A stretch of DNA of 8,672 nucleotides from Palsa-504 sp050698755. Lineage in GTDB: Bacteria > Actinomycetota > Actinomycetes > Streptosporangiales > Streptosporangiaceae. This document shows positions 1-6,300 of this stretch, piece after piece; within the stretch, counting starts at the first letter, position 1, and every line of letters starts with the position of its first letter. The position numbers were made by a program, and so were the translations under genes. The DNA lies in the NCBI GenBank assembly GCA_050698755.1, contig JBOHCK010000263.1, positions 1 through 8,672 on the forward strand, in the 5' to 3' direction. The notes under the pieces are model-generated. The model did no database searches, was not told where the DNA came from, and saw only the letters and a list, made by a program, of their open reading frames with translations.

Positions 1-433
1 CGGCGGTGTACCGCGAGGTGATGAGCAGCACCCTTGATCCCGAACGGCCGACGGCGGCGGGGGACAGGAGCACCGGGATGTCGGCCGTCTCCAGCACGTA
101 GCCGATGATCTCCAGCGGCGCGGCCACCTGTACGCCCGGCAGGTGCGCGACCGTCGCGTACTGGCCCATCGTGATCCCGCTGGTGGCGGTCGACAGGTAA
201 TTCACCTGCACCAGGTGCTGGCCAGGAATGGTCTGCGCCGAGGCGCGCGGGAGGACCAGCAGGTCGTACTCACCCCGCCAGTTCGCGCCGACCACGCCCT
301 TGACATCGGCCTCGTTCACTTCGACCGAGGCCGTCAGCAGCGAGAACGCGGCGGCCGCCACCAGCATCCCGCCGGCCAGCGCCACGGCCCGGCCGCGCGC
401 GAACCGCACTCCGCGCCACACCAGCCTGAGCAT
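1..433 (-). CDS. FtsX/MacB-type ABC transporter permease, N-terminal part (runs off the window)
   Basis: My own translation of the minus strand from the ATG at 433 stays open to the window edge (about 144 residues), so only the N-terminus is seen. It begins MLRLVWRGVRFARGRAVALA, followed by a hydrophobic segment at about residues 16-35, then an extracytoplasmic stretch with NYLS, an ITMGQYATVAHLPGVQVAAPL-like stretch and GYVLE. This is the layout of actinobacterial FtsX-like permeases, in which the first helix is followed by a large periplasm-side domain before three more helices. An AAGG Shine-Dalgarno sequence ends 7 nt before the ATG. The partner is most likely the divergent ATPase at 511. 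The family exports lipids, peptides or drugs, or works mechanically; the substrate here is unknown. A PadR-type operator lies directly upstream. Confidence 0.8.
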   Translation of the reverse strand, partial: MLRLVWRGVRFARGRAVALAGGMLVAAAAFSLLTASVEVNEADVKGVVGANWRGEYDLLVLPRASAQTIPGQHLVQVNYLSTATSGITMGQYATVAHLPGVQVAAPLEIIGYVLETADIPVLLSPAAVGRSGSRVLLITSRYTA

Positions 434-440
434 AAGGTCG

Positions 441-463
441 CCTTACATTGTTACTAGGTAAGG
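441..463. promoter_or_regulatory. Candidate PadR operator, copy 1
   Basis: Read on the minus strand, this 23-bp element has TTAC and GTAA arms separated by 11 nt (TTACC then TAGTAACAA then TGTAA) and also contains TTAC-TAG-GTAA at 451-461. It equals the element at 1244-1266 at 19 of 23 positions. It lies 7 bp from the permease start codon and overlaps the proposed -35 and spacer of the ATPase promoter, so a bound repressor could shut both divergent genes. Assignment to the PadR protein is inferred from the two copies and their positions. Confidence 0.65.
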
Positions 464-471
464 GCTAGAGT
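443..471 (+). promoter_or_regulatory. Possible sigma-70-type promoter for the ABC ATPase gene
   Basis: TTACAT (443-448) and TAGAGT (466-471) are separated by 17 nt, an ideal spacing, and end about 40 bp before the ATPase start codon. The hexamers are only partial matches to TTGACA and TATAAT. The proposed operator covers the -35 and the spacer, as expected for a repressed promoter. Confidence 0.35.
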
Positions 472-510
472 AGGGCCAGTGGCCCGGTTTCTGCCAGGGG
501 TGATCCAGAC

Positions 511-1236
511 ATGATTGAGCTGCTCGGCGTGAGCAAGCGGTACGACACAGGTCCGGGTCGCCGGCTCATCGCGGCCGCCGACGTCAGCTTCACGATCGAG
601 GCCGGCGAGTTCGTGGGGCTGACCGGTGCCACCGGGGCCGGCAAGACCACGCTGCTGAACATCATGGGCGCGATCGACCGGCCGGATGCGGGCACGGTCC
701 GCCGCGACGGCGTCGAGGTGACCGCGTTGCGGGGCGCGGCGGCCGACCGGTACCGGCGCACCGTCGGGTTCGTGTTCCAGCACGTCGTGCTGCTGTCGGC
801 GCTGACCGCCCTGGACAACGTGATCGCGCCGGTGCTGCCCTTCCGTACCGGCTGGAACAAGCGCGACCGGGCGGCCGACTTGCTGGCGGCGGTGGGCATG
901 GCGGGCCGGGAGGGCGCGCTGCCCGCCCAGCTGTCCGGGGGCGAACGGCAGCGCGTGGCCATCGCCCGCGCGCTGATCAACACGCCGGAGTTGCTGCTCG
1001 CGGACGAGCCGACAGGAAATGTGGACGCGGACAGCGCGGCTGGCGTCCTCGACCTCCTGGCCGGCCTGCGCATCGAGCACACGATGACGGTCGTGCTCGC
1101 CTCGCACGACCCGCAGGTGGCGGCCAGGTGCGAGCGGCTGATCAGGCTGACCGGCGGGCGTGTCACCAGCGACTTCCAGCTGACCGGCGGGGAGTCGCCG
1201 GTCAGCATCCTGCGCCGGATCGGCCAGCTTGGCTAG
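511..1236 (+). CDS. ABC transporter ATP-binding protein (LolD/MacB-like)
   Basis: Cytoplasmic ATPase subunit of 241 residues, the usual length for the LolD/MacB/FtsE group. All nucleotide-binding motifs are present: Walker A GATGAGKT (39-46), Q-loop Gln90 in GFVFQH, signature LSGGERQR (141-148), Walker B LLLADE (161-166), D-loop GNVD (169-172) and switch His199. The protein therefore looks catalytically intact. The ATG at 511 has a strong AGGGGTGA ribosome binding site ending 7 nt upstream. It very likely powers the FtsX-type permease that starts at 433 on the other strand; having ATPase and permease divergent, rather than consecutive in one operon, is less common. The padR gene follows after 33 bp. 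Substrate unknown. Confidence 0.93.
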   Translation: MIELLGVSKRYDTGPGRRLIAAADVSFTIEAGEFVGLTGATGAGKTTLLNIMGAIDRPDAGTVRRDGVEVTALRGAAADRYRRTVGFVFQHVVLLSALTALDNVIAPVLPFRTGWNKRDRAADLLAAVGMAGREGALPAQLSGGERQRVAIARALINTPELLLADEPTGNVDADSAAGVLDLLAGLRIEHTMTVVLASHDPQVAARCERLIRLTGGRVTSDFQLTGGESPVSILRRIGQLG

Positions 1237-1243
1237 GCCAGAA

Positions 1244-1266
1244 CATTACCTAGAGACAAGGTAAGG
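1244..1266. promoter_or_regulatory. Candidate PadR operator, copy 2
   Basis: Perfect inverted repeat TTACC-N9-GGTAA (1246-1264) within a 23-bp element that equals the one at 441-463 (minus orientation) at 19 of 23 positions. It fills the gap between the ATPase stop and the padR start, and its right end supplies the AAGG ribosome binding site of padR. A weak promoter (TTGGCT 1229-1234, 16 nt, TAGAGA 1251-1256) would run into it. The location fits autorepression of padR. Confidence 0.65.
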
Positions 1267-1269
1267 CGC

Positions 1270-1851
1270 ATGCCTCTGCACCACGCGGTCCTGGCCCTGC
1301 TGGCGGCCAAGCCCGCCCACGGTTACGAGCTCAAGAACAGCTTCGAGGAGGCCGTCGGCGACCAGTGGGGCGGGCTGAACATCGGCCACCTCTACCAGGT
1401 GCTCGACCGGCTGTCCCGCGACGGCCTGATCGAGTCGGAGCGTCAGGCGCAGCAGGTCAAGCCGGACCGCGTGGTCCACCGCCTTACCCCGGCGGGCCGC
1501 GCCGAGCTTGACCGCTGGCTGAGCGAGTCGGCCGTCCCCGCCCGCGGGTACCGCGACGACTTCTTCCTCAAGGTCATGGCGGCCGTCCGCTCCGGCGACC
1601 CCGCAACGCTATCCGCCGTGCTCGGCCGGCAGCGCGCTCACCTGCTGCGGCAACTGCACGCCCTGGCCGAGGCCCGCGGCACCATCAGCACCACGGCCGT
1701 CGAGTCACTGCTCATCACCGCCGCCGAACTGCACATCCGCGCCGACCTCGGCGTGGTCGACGCCGCGGAGACCACCCTCACCGCCGACCCCGCCGTGGTC
1801 AGCGAGCCAGCATCACCGGGCCTGACCGCGCCGCAGAGCGCAGCGGGCTAG
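1270..1851 (+). CDS. PadR-family transcriptional regulator
   Basis: 193 residues with a PadR winged helix at about 1-83. The N-terminus PLHHAVLALLAAKPAHGYEL is the family opening, LYQVLDRLSRDGLI (41-54) occupies the recognition-helix position, and the wing contains RVVHRLTPAGRAEL. A helical C-terminal dimerisation region spans about 92-170, followed by a short Ala/Pro-rich tail. PadR proteins are usually repressors of adjacent export or detoxification genes and lose DNA binding on contact with a small ligand. The ATG at 1270 follows an AAGG site and gives the standard N-terminus. The gene is downstream of the ATPase with a candidate operator in between, and a second copy precedes the permease, so it probably represses the whole exporter and itself. 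It converges with lipA, with 14 bp between the stops. Confidence 0.93.
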   Translation: MPLHHAVLALLAAKPAHGYELKNSFEEAVGDQWGGLNIGHLYQVLDRLSRDGLIESERQAQQVKPDRVVHRLTPAGRAELDRWLSESAVPARGYRDDFFLKVMAAVRSGDPATLSAVLGRQRAHLLRQLHALAEARGTISTTAVESLLITAAELHIRADLGVVDAAETTLTADPAVVSEPASPGLTAPQSAAG

Positions 1852-1865
1852 GGGACCCCTGGTCA

Positions 1866-2792
1866 TCAACCGGCGCGGCGCTCGATGGCTTGGGCGTAGA
1901 GCCGGCCGGCCCGGTAGGAGGAGCGCACCAGCGGCCCGGACATGACTCCGGCGAACCCGAGGGCGAGCGCCTCCTCGCGAAGCTCGACGAACTCCTCCGG
2001 CTTGACCCAGCGTTCCACCGGATGGTGCCGCGGCGTCGGGCGCAGGTACTGCGTGATGGTGAGCAGCTCGCACCCGGCGGCCCGCAGGTCCGCCATGGCC
2101 TCGGTGATCTCGTGCCGTTCCTCGCCCAGCCCCAGGATCAGGTTGGACTTCGTGACCAGCCCCGCCTCTCGCGCCGCGCGGAGCACGTCAAGCGAGCGCC
2201 CGTACCTGAACCCCGGCCTGATGCTGCGGAAGATCCGAGGCACGGTCTCGATGTTGTGCGCCAGGACCTCCGGCCGGGCGCCGAACACCTCGGCGAGCCG
2301 GTCCGGCTCGGCGTTGAAGTCGGGGATGAGCAGCTCCACGCCGCAGCCGGGGACGGCCGCGTGGATCTCACGGCAGACCTGCGCGTACAGCCAGGCCCCG
2401 CCGTCGGGCAGGTCGTCGCGCGCGACGCCGGTCACGGTCGCGTACTTCAGGCCCATCGCGGCGACGGACTCGGCGACGCGCCGGGGTTCCCCCTGGTCGA
2501 GCGGCGCCGGCTTGCCGGTGTCGATCTGGCAGAAGTCGCACCGGCGGGTGCACTGATCGCCGCCGATGAGGAACGTGGCCTCGCGGTCTTCCCAGCACTC
2601 GTAGATGTTCGGGCAGCCCGCCTCCTCGCAGACGGTGTGCAGGCCCTCGCTGCGGACCAGGGACTTCAGCTCGGTGTACGAGGGCCCGGTGCGCAGCCTG
2701 GTCTTGATCCACGGCGGCTTGCGCTCGATCGGGACCTGGCTGTTGCGGGCCTCCAGGCGCAGCATGCGCCGACCCTCCGGTGCGAGTACCAC
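1866..2792 (-). CDS. lipA: Lipoyl synthase LipA (radical SAM)
   Basis: Inserts two sulfur atoms into octanoyl groups on lipoyl domains (pyruvate and 2-oxoglutarate dehydrogenases, glycine cleavage H protein). The auxiliary iron-sulfur cluster cysteines are C55, C60 and C66 in CEEAGCPNIYEC, the radical SAM cluster is C81-x3-C85-x2-C88, and the C-terminal RSSY (290-293) supplies the serine ligand of the auxiliary cluster. Length (308 residues) is normal. Start choice is open. The GTG at 2792 is the first start after an in-frame TAA at 2804-2802 and keeps the family-typical APEGRRMLRLEARN N-terminus, but GGAGGG abuts it too closely. The ATG at 2765 has GGAGGG at an ideal 7 nt but loses nine residues usually present in relatives. 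It lies downstream of lipB in an apparent operon. Confidence 0.97.
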   Translation of the reverse strand: MVLAPEGRRMLRLEARNSQVPIERKPPWIKTRLRTGPSYTELKSLVRSEGLHTVCEEAGCPNIYECWEDREATFLIGGDQCTRRCDFCQIDTGKPAPLDQGEPRRVAESVAAMGLKYATVTGVARDDLPDGGAWLYAQVCREIHAAVPGCGVELLIPDFNAEPDRLAEVFGARPEVLAHNIETVPRIFRSIRPGFRYGRSLDVLRAAREAGLVTKSNLILGLGEERHEITEAMADLRAAGCELLTITQYLRPTPRHHPVERWVKPEEFVELREEALALGFAGVMSGPLVRSSYRAGRLYAQAIERRAG

Positions 2793-2816
2793 CCCTCCAG
2801 GTTATGGTGCCGCGGA

Positions 2817-3521
2817 CTAGGCGATAGCGGCGACCTCACCGCTGAGGGCAGGTAGGTCGTAGAGCTGGTGCCAGGCGCGGTACCCGAGCGCCTGCGCCAA
2901 GTGGTCCTGTACCAGCGGCGTGACCTCGGCCACGGTGACGGGCCGGCCGACCTCGACCGACAGCGTGGTCACGCCCGCGTCCCTGATCCCGCACGGGACG
3001 ATCCGGTCGTACCACGACAGGTCGCAGTCGCAGTTCAGCGCGAACCCGTGCATGGTGACGCCCTTGGCGACCCGCGCGCCGATCGCGCCGACCTTCCGGT
3101 CCGGCCACGCCCCCCCGTCGCCCTTGATCCACGCCCCGCTGCGCCCCGCGACCCGCTCGGTCGTGATCCCGAAGTCGGCGCAGGTCCTGATCATGGCCTC
3201 CTCGAGCGCCCGTACGTAGGCGACCACATCCAGCGGCTCGCGCAACTTGATGATCGGGTAACCGGTGAGCTGCCCGGGCCCGTGCCAGGTGATCTTGCCG
3301 CCGCGGTCCACGTCGATGACCGGCGCGCCGGGGTCGCCGAACGGCCGGTCCGATGCGGCCGTCCGCTTGCCCGCCGTGTACACCGGCTGGTGTTCGAGCA
3401 GCAGGCAACTGTCGGGAACCTGATCGGCCACCCGCCGGGCGTGAACACGCCGCTGCAGCTCCCAGCCGTCGAGGTAGCCGACCCGCGCAGGACCGAAGAC
3501 GAAGTACCCGAGCTCGCTCAT
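2817..3521 (-). CDS. lipB: Octanoyltransferase LipB
   Basis: Transfers octanoyl from acyl carrier protein to lipoyl domains, the first step of endogenous lipoate synthesis. The 234-residue protein has the family motif RGGKITWHGPGQLTGYP (73-89), the catalytic lysine K143 in KVGAIGARV, and the acyl-carrying cysteine C177 in PCGIRDAGVTTLS, so it should be active. The ATG at 3521 gives the expected N-terminus, though its ribosome binding site (GGGA about 3 nt away) is weak. It is the first gene of a lipB-lipA pair, 24 bp ahead of the GTG of lipA or 51 bp ahead of its ATG. It is divergent from the membrane-protein gene at 3635; no convincing promoter was picked out in the 113-bp gap. Confidence 0.97.
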   Translation of the reverse strand: MSELGYFVFGPARVGYLDGWELQRRVHARRVADQVPDSCLLLEHQPVYTAGKRTAASDRPFGDPGAPVIDVDRGGKITWHGPGQLTGYPIIKLREPLDVVAYVRALEEAMIRTCADFGITTERVAGRSGAWIKGDGGAWPDRKVGAIGARVAKGVTMHGFALNCDCDLSWYDRIVPCGIRDAGVTTLSVEVGRPVTVAEVTPLVQDHLAQALGYRAWHQLYDLPALSGEVAAIA

Positions 3522-3634
3522 TTTCCCAGCTTACGCACGGCCGCACCGTCACGATGCCGGTCCGCCCAGCATCCGCCTCAGCTCGCCCCAGCCCGCTCCC
3601 AGGCCCGCCTAAATACCGGGCGCAGAATGGAAAT

Positions 3635-4279
3635 GTGATCGATGAGGCTCAGCTACGCCAGATGAGCCGGGACGAGCGCCGCGAACTGGCCCGCGCCCTG
3701 GCTGCCATCGACCTGCCGTACTCGGTGATGGACCCGCGCGTCCGGCGGCGCAGGCAGTTCGGCATGATGCTGATGGCGGCCTGCTGCATAGGGCTGGCAG
3801 GCTGGATCGCGTTCCTCATCCTGACCCTGCCCGCTCGCTACACCTCCAGTGACTGGCGGGCCGTGTGGGTCGGGCTGGACGTCGCCGAGCTCCTCGGGTT
3901 CGCCGCGACCGCCTGGGCGGCGTGGTCCCAGCGCCAGATCGTCATCTTCTTCATGATCATGACCGGGACGCTGCTGGTCTGTGATGCGTGGTTCGACCTG
4001 GCGCTCGATTACGGTTCGAGCGGGTTTACGACGAGCGTGCTCAGCGCGGTGCTGGCCGAGTTCCCGCTCGCGTTCATCATGTTCGCCGCCGCCAGGCGGC
4101 TGATCAGGGTCACCGTCCATACGGTGATGCAGCTGTCCGGGTTCACGGGTCCGGTCCCGCCGTTGTGGCGGGTGCCTCTGCTCGCCGCGGGTCTGGAGGA
4201 AGCACTCCCCGCCCTGCTGAGGCAGGGACCCAGCGTTCTTGACGAAGATGTCACGGCCGGGGGCCGCTCCTCGTCTTAA
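3635..4279 (+). CDS. Uncharacterised four-helix membrane protein
   Basis: I do not recognise a named family. From the GTG at 3635 it is 214 residues: a charged cytoplasmic N-terminus with MSRDERRELARAL and an RRRR cluster at 37-40, then four hydrophobic segments at about 43-65, 78-97, 101-122 and 134-153, then a cytoplasm-type tail of about 60 residues ending in acidic and Ser residues. Acidic residues sit in or beside the helices (D82, E85, D117, D121, E142), which may be functional. The GTG has only a weak GGAA site; the ATG at 3662 is an alternative. An open frame extends upstream to 3353 but lies over lipB and is not credible as coding. The ECF41-type promoter of the next gene lies in its last codons, and the stop is 28 bp before the sigma gene. 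Confidence 0.75.
   Translation: MIDEAQLRQMSRDERRELARALAAIDLPYSVMDPRVRRRRQFGMMLMAACCIGLAGWIAFLILTLPARYTSSDWRAVWVGLDVAELLGFAATAWAAWSQRQIVIFFMIMTGTLLVCDAWFDLALDYGSSGFTTSVLSAVLAEFPLAFIMFAAARRLIRVTVHTVMQLSGFTGPVPPLWRVPLLAAGLEEALPALLRQGPSVLDEDVTAGGRSSS
4249..4275 (+). promoter_or_regulatory. Candidate ECF41-dependent promoter of the sigma gene
   Basis: TGTCACG (4249-4255), 16 nt, CGTC (4272-4275). As I recall it, the published ECF41 signature is TGTCACA-N16-CGTC, so this matches 6 of 7, the exact spacing, and 4 of 4. It lies in the 3' end of the membrane-protein gene, with the -10 element about 32 bp before the sigma start codon, leaving room for a short leader with the GAGGGAG ribosome binding site. 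It implies positive autoregulation. Confidence 0.7.
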
Positions 4280-4307
4280 GGGCTGACCGACCGCCCGAGG
4301 GAGAAGC

Positions 4308-5330
4308 GTGGACGCGAGCGATTACACCGAGTACCGGCCGCTGATGTTCTCGATCGCCTACCGGATGACCAGCAGCGTGGGCGACGCCGAGGACATCGTC
4401 CAGGAGGCCTTCCTGCGGCTGACCCGCGTCCTTCGCGACGGAGTCACCATCACGAGTCCCAAGGCCTACCTGGCCACGGTCACCACCCGGCTGGCGATCA
4501 GCCACCTGCGGTCCGCGCGGGTACGCCGGGAATCCTACGTGGGCGCCTGGCTGCCCGAGCCGCTCGTCACGAGCGAGCTCGGCCCCGCGGCCGCCCCGGA
4601 CCCCGCAGAGCGAGCCGAGATGTCCGATTCCCTGTCCATGGCCTTCCTCATCCTGCTGGAGAGCCTGTCGCCTACCGAACGCGCCGTATTCCTCCTGCAC
4701 GAGGTATTCGGTTACGACTACAGGGAGATCGCTGACATTACCGGCAAGTCCGAGGCGAACTGCCGGCAGATCTTCGCCCGCGCCAGGCAGCACGTCGACC
4801 AGGGCAGGCCGCGCTTCGAGGCCTCCAGGGAGCAGCGCGACGAGGTGGCCCGCCGGTTCTTCGAGGCGGCGGGCGGCGGTGACCTGAACGGCCTGCTTGA
4901 GCTCCTCGCTCCGGACGTGGTCATGATGGGCGACGGCGGTGGCAAGGGCCAGGCCCTGCTCCAGCCGACGTACGGGCCGGACCGGGTCGCCCGGTTCCTG
5001 CTCGGGCTGTTCCGCCGGGCGCAGAACGAGGGCACCTACGGCGTTCCCGCCTTGGTCAACGGCCAGCCCGGCGCGGTGGCCTACGATCCCGAGGGCCGGG
5101 TGGCCGCCGTGTTCACCCTCGACATCGCCGACGGTCAGGTCCAGGCCGTCCGCTCCGTGGTCAATCCCGACAAGCTCCAGCACCTCGGGCCGACCTCCGA
5201 CCTGTACCTGCGGCCGGACCGGGACTTACCCTGGCGGTCATGGCCACCGACTTCACCGAGGAAACCGCCGCCGACGCGGTCGTGGAGAGCTTCGCGAACA
5301 CGCCGGACCCGCGGCTGCGTGAGCTGCTGA
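4308..5330 (+). CDS. sigJ: ECF41-type RNA polymerase sigma factor (SigJ-like) with fused SnoaL-like domain
   Basis: Region 2 spans about residues 6-75 (DAEDIVQEAFLRL, 26-38) and region 4 about 107-163 (LSPTERAVFLLHEVFGYDY then a helix-turn-helix). The linker carries WLPEPL (81-86), and the C-terminal SnoaL-like domain (about 175-290) has DGGGK (209-213) and NPDKL (286-290), all hallmarks of ECF41. In this group no separate anti-sigma factor is needed; the fused domain modulates activity. The GTG at 4308 has a good GAGGGAG site. The frame runs about 45 residues past the usual end near HLGPTSDL, giving an Arg/Pro-rich tail of 340 residues in total whose last part is read from inside the dioxygenase gene (91-bp overlap). 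Typical ECF41 neighbours are carboxymuconolactone decarboxylase-like proteins, oxidoreductases or epimerases; here it is a ring-cleavage dioxygenase. Confidence 0.93.
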   Translation: MDASDYTEYRPLMFSIAYRMTSSVGDAEDIVQEAFLRLTRVLRDGVTITSPKAYLATVTTRLAISHLRSARVRRESYVGAWLPEPLVTSELGPAAAPDPAERAEMSDSLSMAFLILLESLSPTERAVFLLHEVFGYDYREIADITGKSEANCRQIFARARQHVDQGRPRFEASREQRDEVARRFFEAAGGGDLNGLLELLAPDVVMMGDGGGKGQALLQPTYGPDRVARFLLGLFRRAQNEGTYGVPALVNGQPGAVAYDPEGRVAAVFTLDIADGQVQAVRSVVNPDKLQHLGPTSDLYLRPDRDLPWRSWPPTSPRKPPPTRSWRASRTRRTRGCVSC

Positions 5331-6115
5331 CCAGTCTGGTGCGGCACCTGCACGCCTTCGTCAGGGACACCGAGCCCACGATCGGCGAGTGGCAGCGGGC
5401 GATCGAGTTCCTCACCGCGACCGGTCACCAGTGCGACGACGAGCGGCAGGAATTCATCCTGCTCTCCGACGTGCTGGGCATTTCCATGCTGGTGGAGACG
5501 ATCAACCACAGGAAGACCGCAGGCGCCACCGAGTCCACCGTGCTCGGCCCGTTCCACGTGGTGACCTCGCCGCGCCGCGCGCCGGGCGACAGCATCGATC
5601 TGGTCGGCTCGGGTACGCCCTGCGTGGTGGAGGGCCGGGTCCTCTCGGCCGGAGGCGCGCCGCTGCCGGGCGCGGAACTCGACGTCTGGCAGGCCAGCGA
5701 CCAGGGCTTCTACGACGTGCAGCAGCCGGACGTGCAGCCGCGGGGCAACGGCCGCGGGCTGTTCACCGCCGACGAGAACGGCGCTTTCTGGTTCCGTACG
5801 GTCGTGCCCTGCCATTACCCGATCCCCACCGACGGCCCGGTCGGCACGCTGCTTCGCGCGACGAAACGGCACGGGTACCGGCCGGCGCACATCCACTTCA
5901 TCGTGACCGCCCCCGGCCACCACGAACTCACCACGCATATCTTCGTGGCGGGCAGCCCCTACATCGAGTCGGACACGGTCTTCGCGGTGAAGAAGAGCCT
6001 GATCACCGAGTTCACACTGGTCGATGACCCGGAGCAGGCGGCCAGGTACGGGCTCACCGGTCCGTTTTGCCTGGCGAATTTCGACATCGTCCTGCTCCCC
6101 GCCGCGGAAAGCTAA
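5240..6115 (+). CDS. Intradiol ring-cleavage dioxygenase, hydroxyquinol 1,2-dioxygenase-like
   Basis: Non-haem Fe(III) enzyme that opens catechol-type rings between the hydroxyls; the closest type by motif is hydroxyquinol (1,2,4-trihydroxybenzene) 1,2-dioxygenase, which yields maleylacetate. The N-terminal dimerisation domain is at about 5-100 (LVRHLHAFVRD, TGHQCDDERQEFILLSD, NHRK), followed by GATESTVLGPF and the beta-sandwich core. The four iron ligands are visible: Y158 in GFYDVQ, Y193 in CHYPIP, and H217 and H219 in RPAHIHF. The 291-residue length is normal and the enzyme should be active. The ATG at 5240 gives the family N-terminus but has only a weak GGCGG site and lies inside the sigma gene, suggesting translational coupling. 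No maleylacetate reductase or hydroxylase is nearby, so the physiological substrate is uncertain; catechol or another hydroxylated aromatic remains possible. Confidence 0.92.
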   Translation: MATDFTEETAADAVVESFANTPDPRLRELLTSLVRHLHAFVRDTEPTIGEWQRAIEFLTATGHQCDDERQEFILLSDVLGISMLVETINHRKTAGATESTVLGPFHVVTSPRRAPGDSIDLVGSGTPCVVEGRVLSAGGAPLPGAELDVWQASDQGFYDVQQPDVQPRGNGRGLFTADENGAFWFRTVVPCHYPIPTDGPVGTLLRATKRHGYRPAHIHFIVTAPGHHELTTHIFVAGSPYIESDTVFAVKKSLITEFTLVDDPEQAARYGLTGPFCLANFDIVLLPAAES

Positions 6116-6299
6116 CCCACCGTAAAACGAGCGCCGCTTCCCGTGCGGCGCGGGAGTAGATCGGCGCGGCGCCCTCTTCCATCCACAGGTGCCCGGCCAA
6201 CTCGCACATCGGGACCACCATCATCCAGCCGCCTCCGCCGGCGGGCCCGGGCACCTCTTCCAGGTCGCCCGCCATCCGGCCGAGCGCGGTGGTGCCCAT
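6054..6299 (-). CDS. Possible small protein, unrecognised, overlapping the dioxygenase 3' end
   Basis: The minus-strand frame from the ATG at 6299 encodes 81 residues starting MGTTALGRMAGDLEEVPGPA, then a Gly/Met-rich stretch with WMMVVPMCELAGHLWMEEGA and YSRAAREAALVLRW. Of the first 57 codons, 52 end in G or C (my count), the bias of real genes here, while the opposite-strand frame shows none. The bias collapses at about 6128, where the frame enters the antisense of the dioxygenase, so the C-terminus may be artificial or the gene decayed. A GGAAGG site lies 7 nt before the ATG. An upstream ATG at 6338 is possible but less well supported. I know no family for it; it could be a remnant. Confidence 0.4.
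   Translation of the reverse strand: MGTTALGRMAGDLEEVPGPAGGGGWMMVVPMCELAGHLWMEEGAAPIYSRAAREAALVLRWVSFPRRGAGRCRNSPGKTDR
6131..6151 (+). terminator. Candidate terminator hairpin after the dioxygenase
   Basis: GCGCCGC (6131-6137) and GCGGCGC (6145-6151) form a perfect 7-bp GC stem with a 7-nt loop, starting 15 nt after the dioxygenase stop. No T-run follows, which is common for actinobacterial terminators but leaves the call uncertain. It also lies within the small minus-strand frame. Confidence 0.45.
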
Positions 6300-6300
6300 G

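Noticed and set aside
1850..1860. Palindrome AGGGGACCCCT between padR and lipA as a bidirectional terminator
   Set aside because: The centre is a single base, so a stable hairpin would need a larger loop and leaves only a few pairs.
3353..3634. In-frame extension of the membrane protein back to 3353
   Set aside because: It lies antisense to lipB, is Arg/Pro-rich, and adds no recognisable domain.
4251..5183. Long minus-strand frame opposite the sigma gene
   Set aside because: Antisense shadow without recognisable motifs; the plus strand is a complete ECF41.
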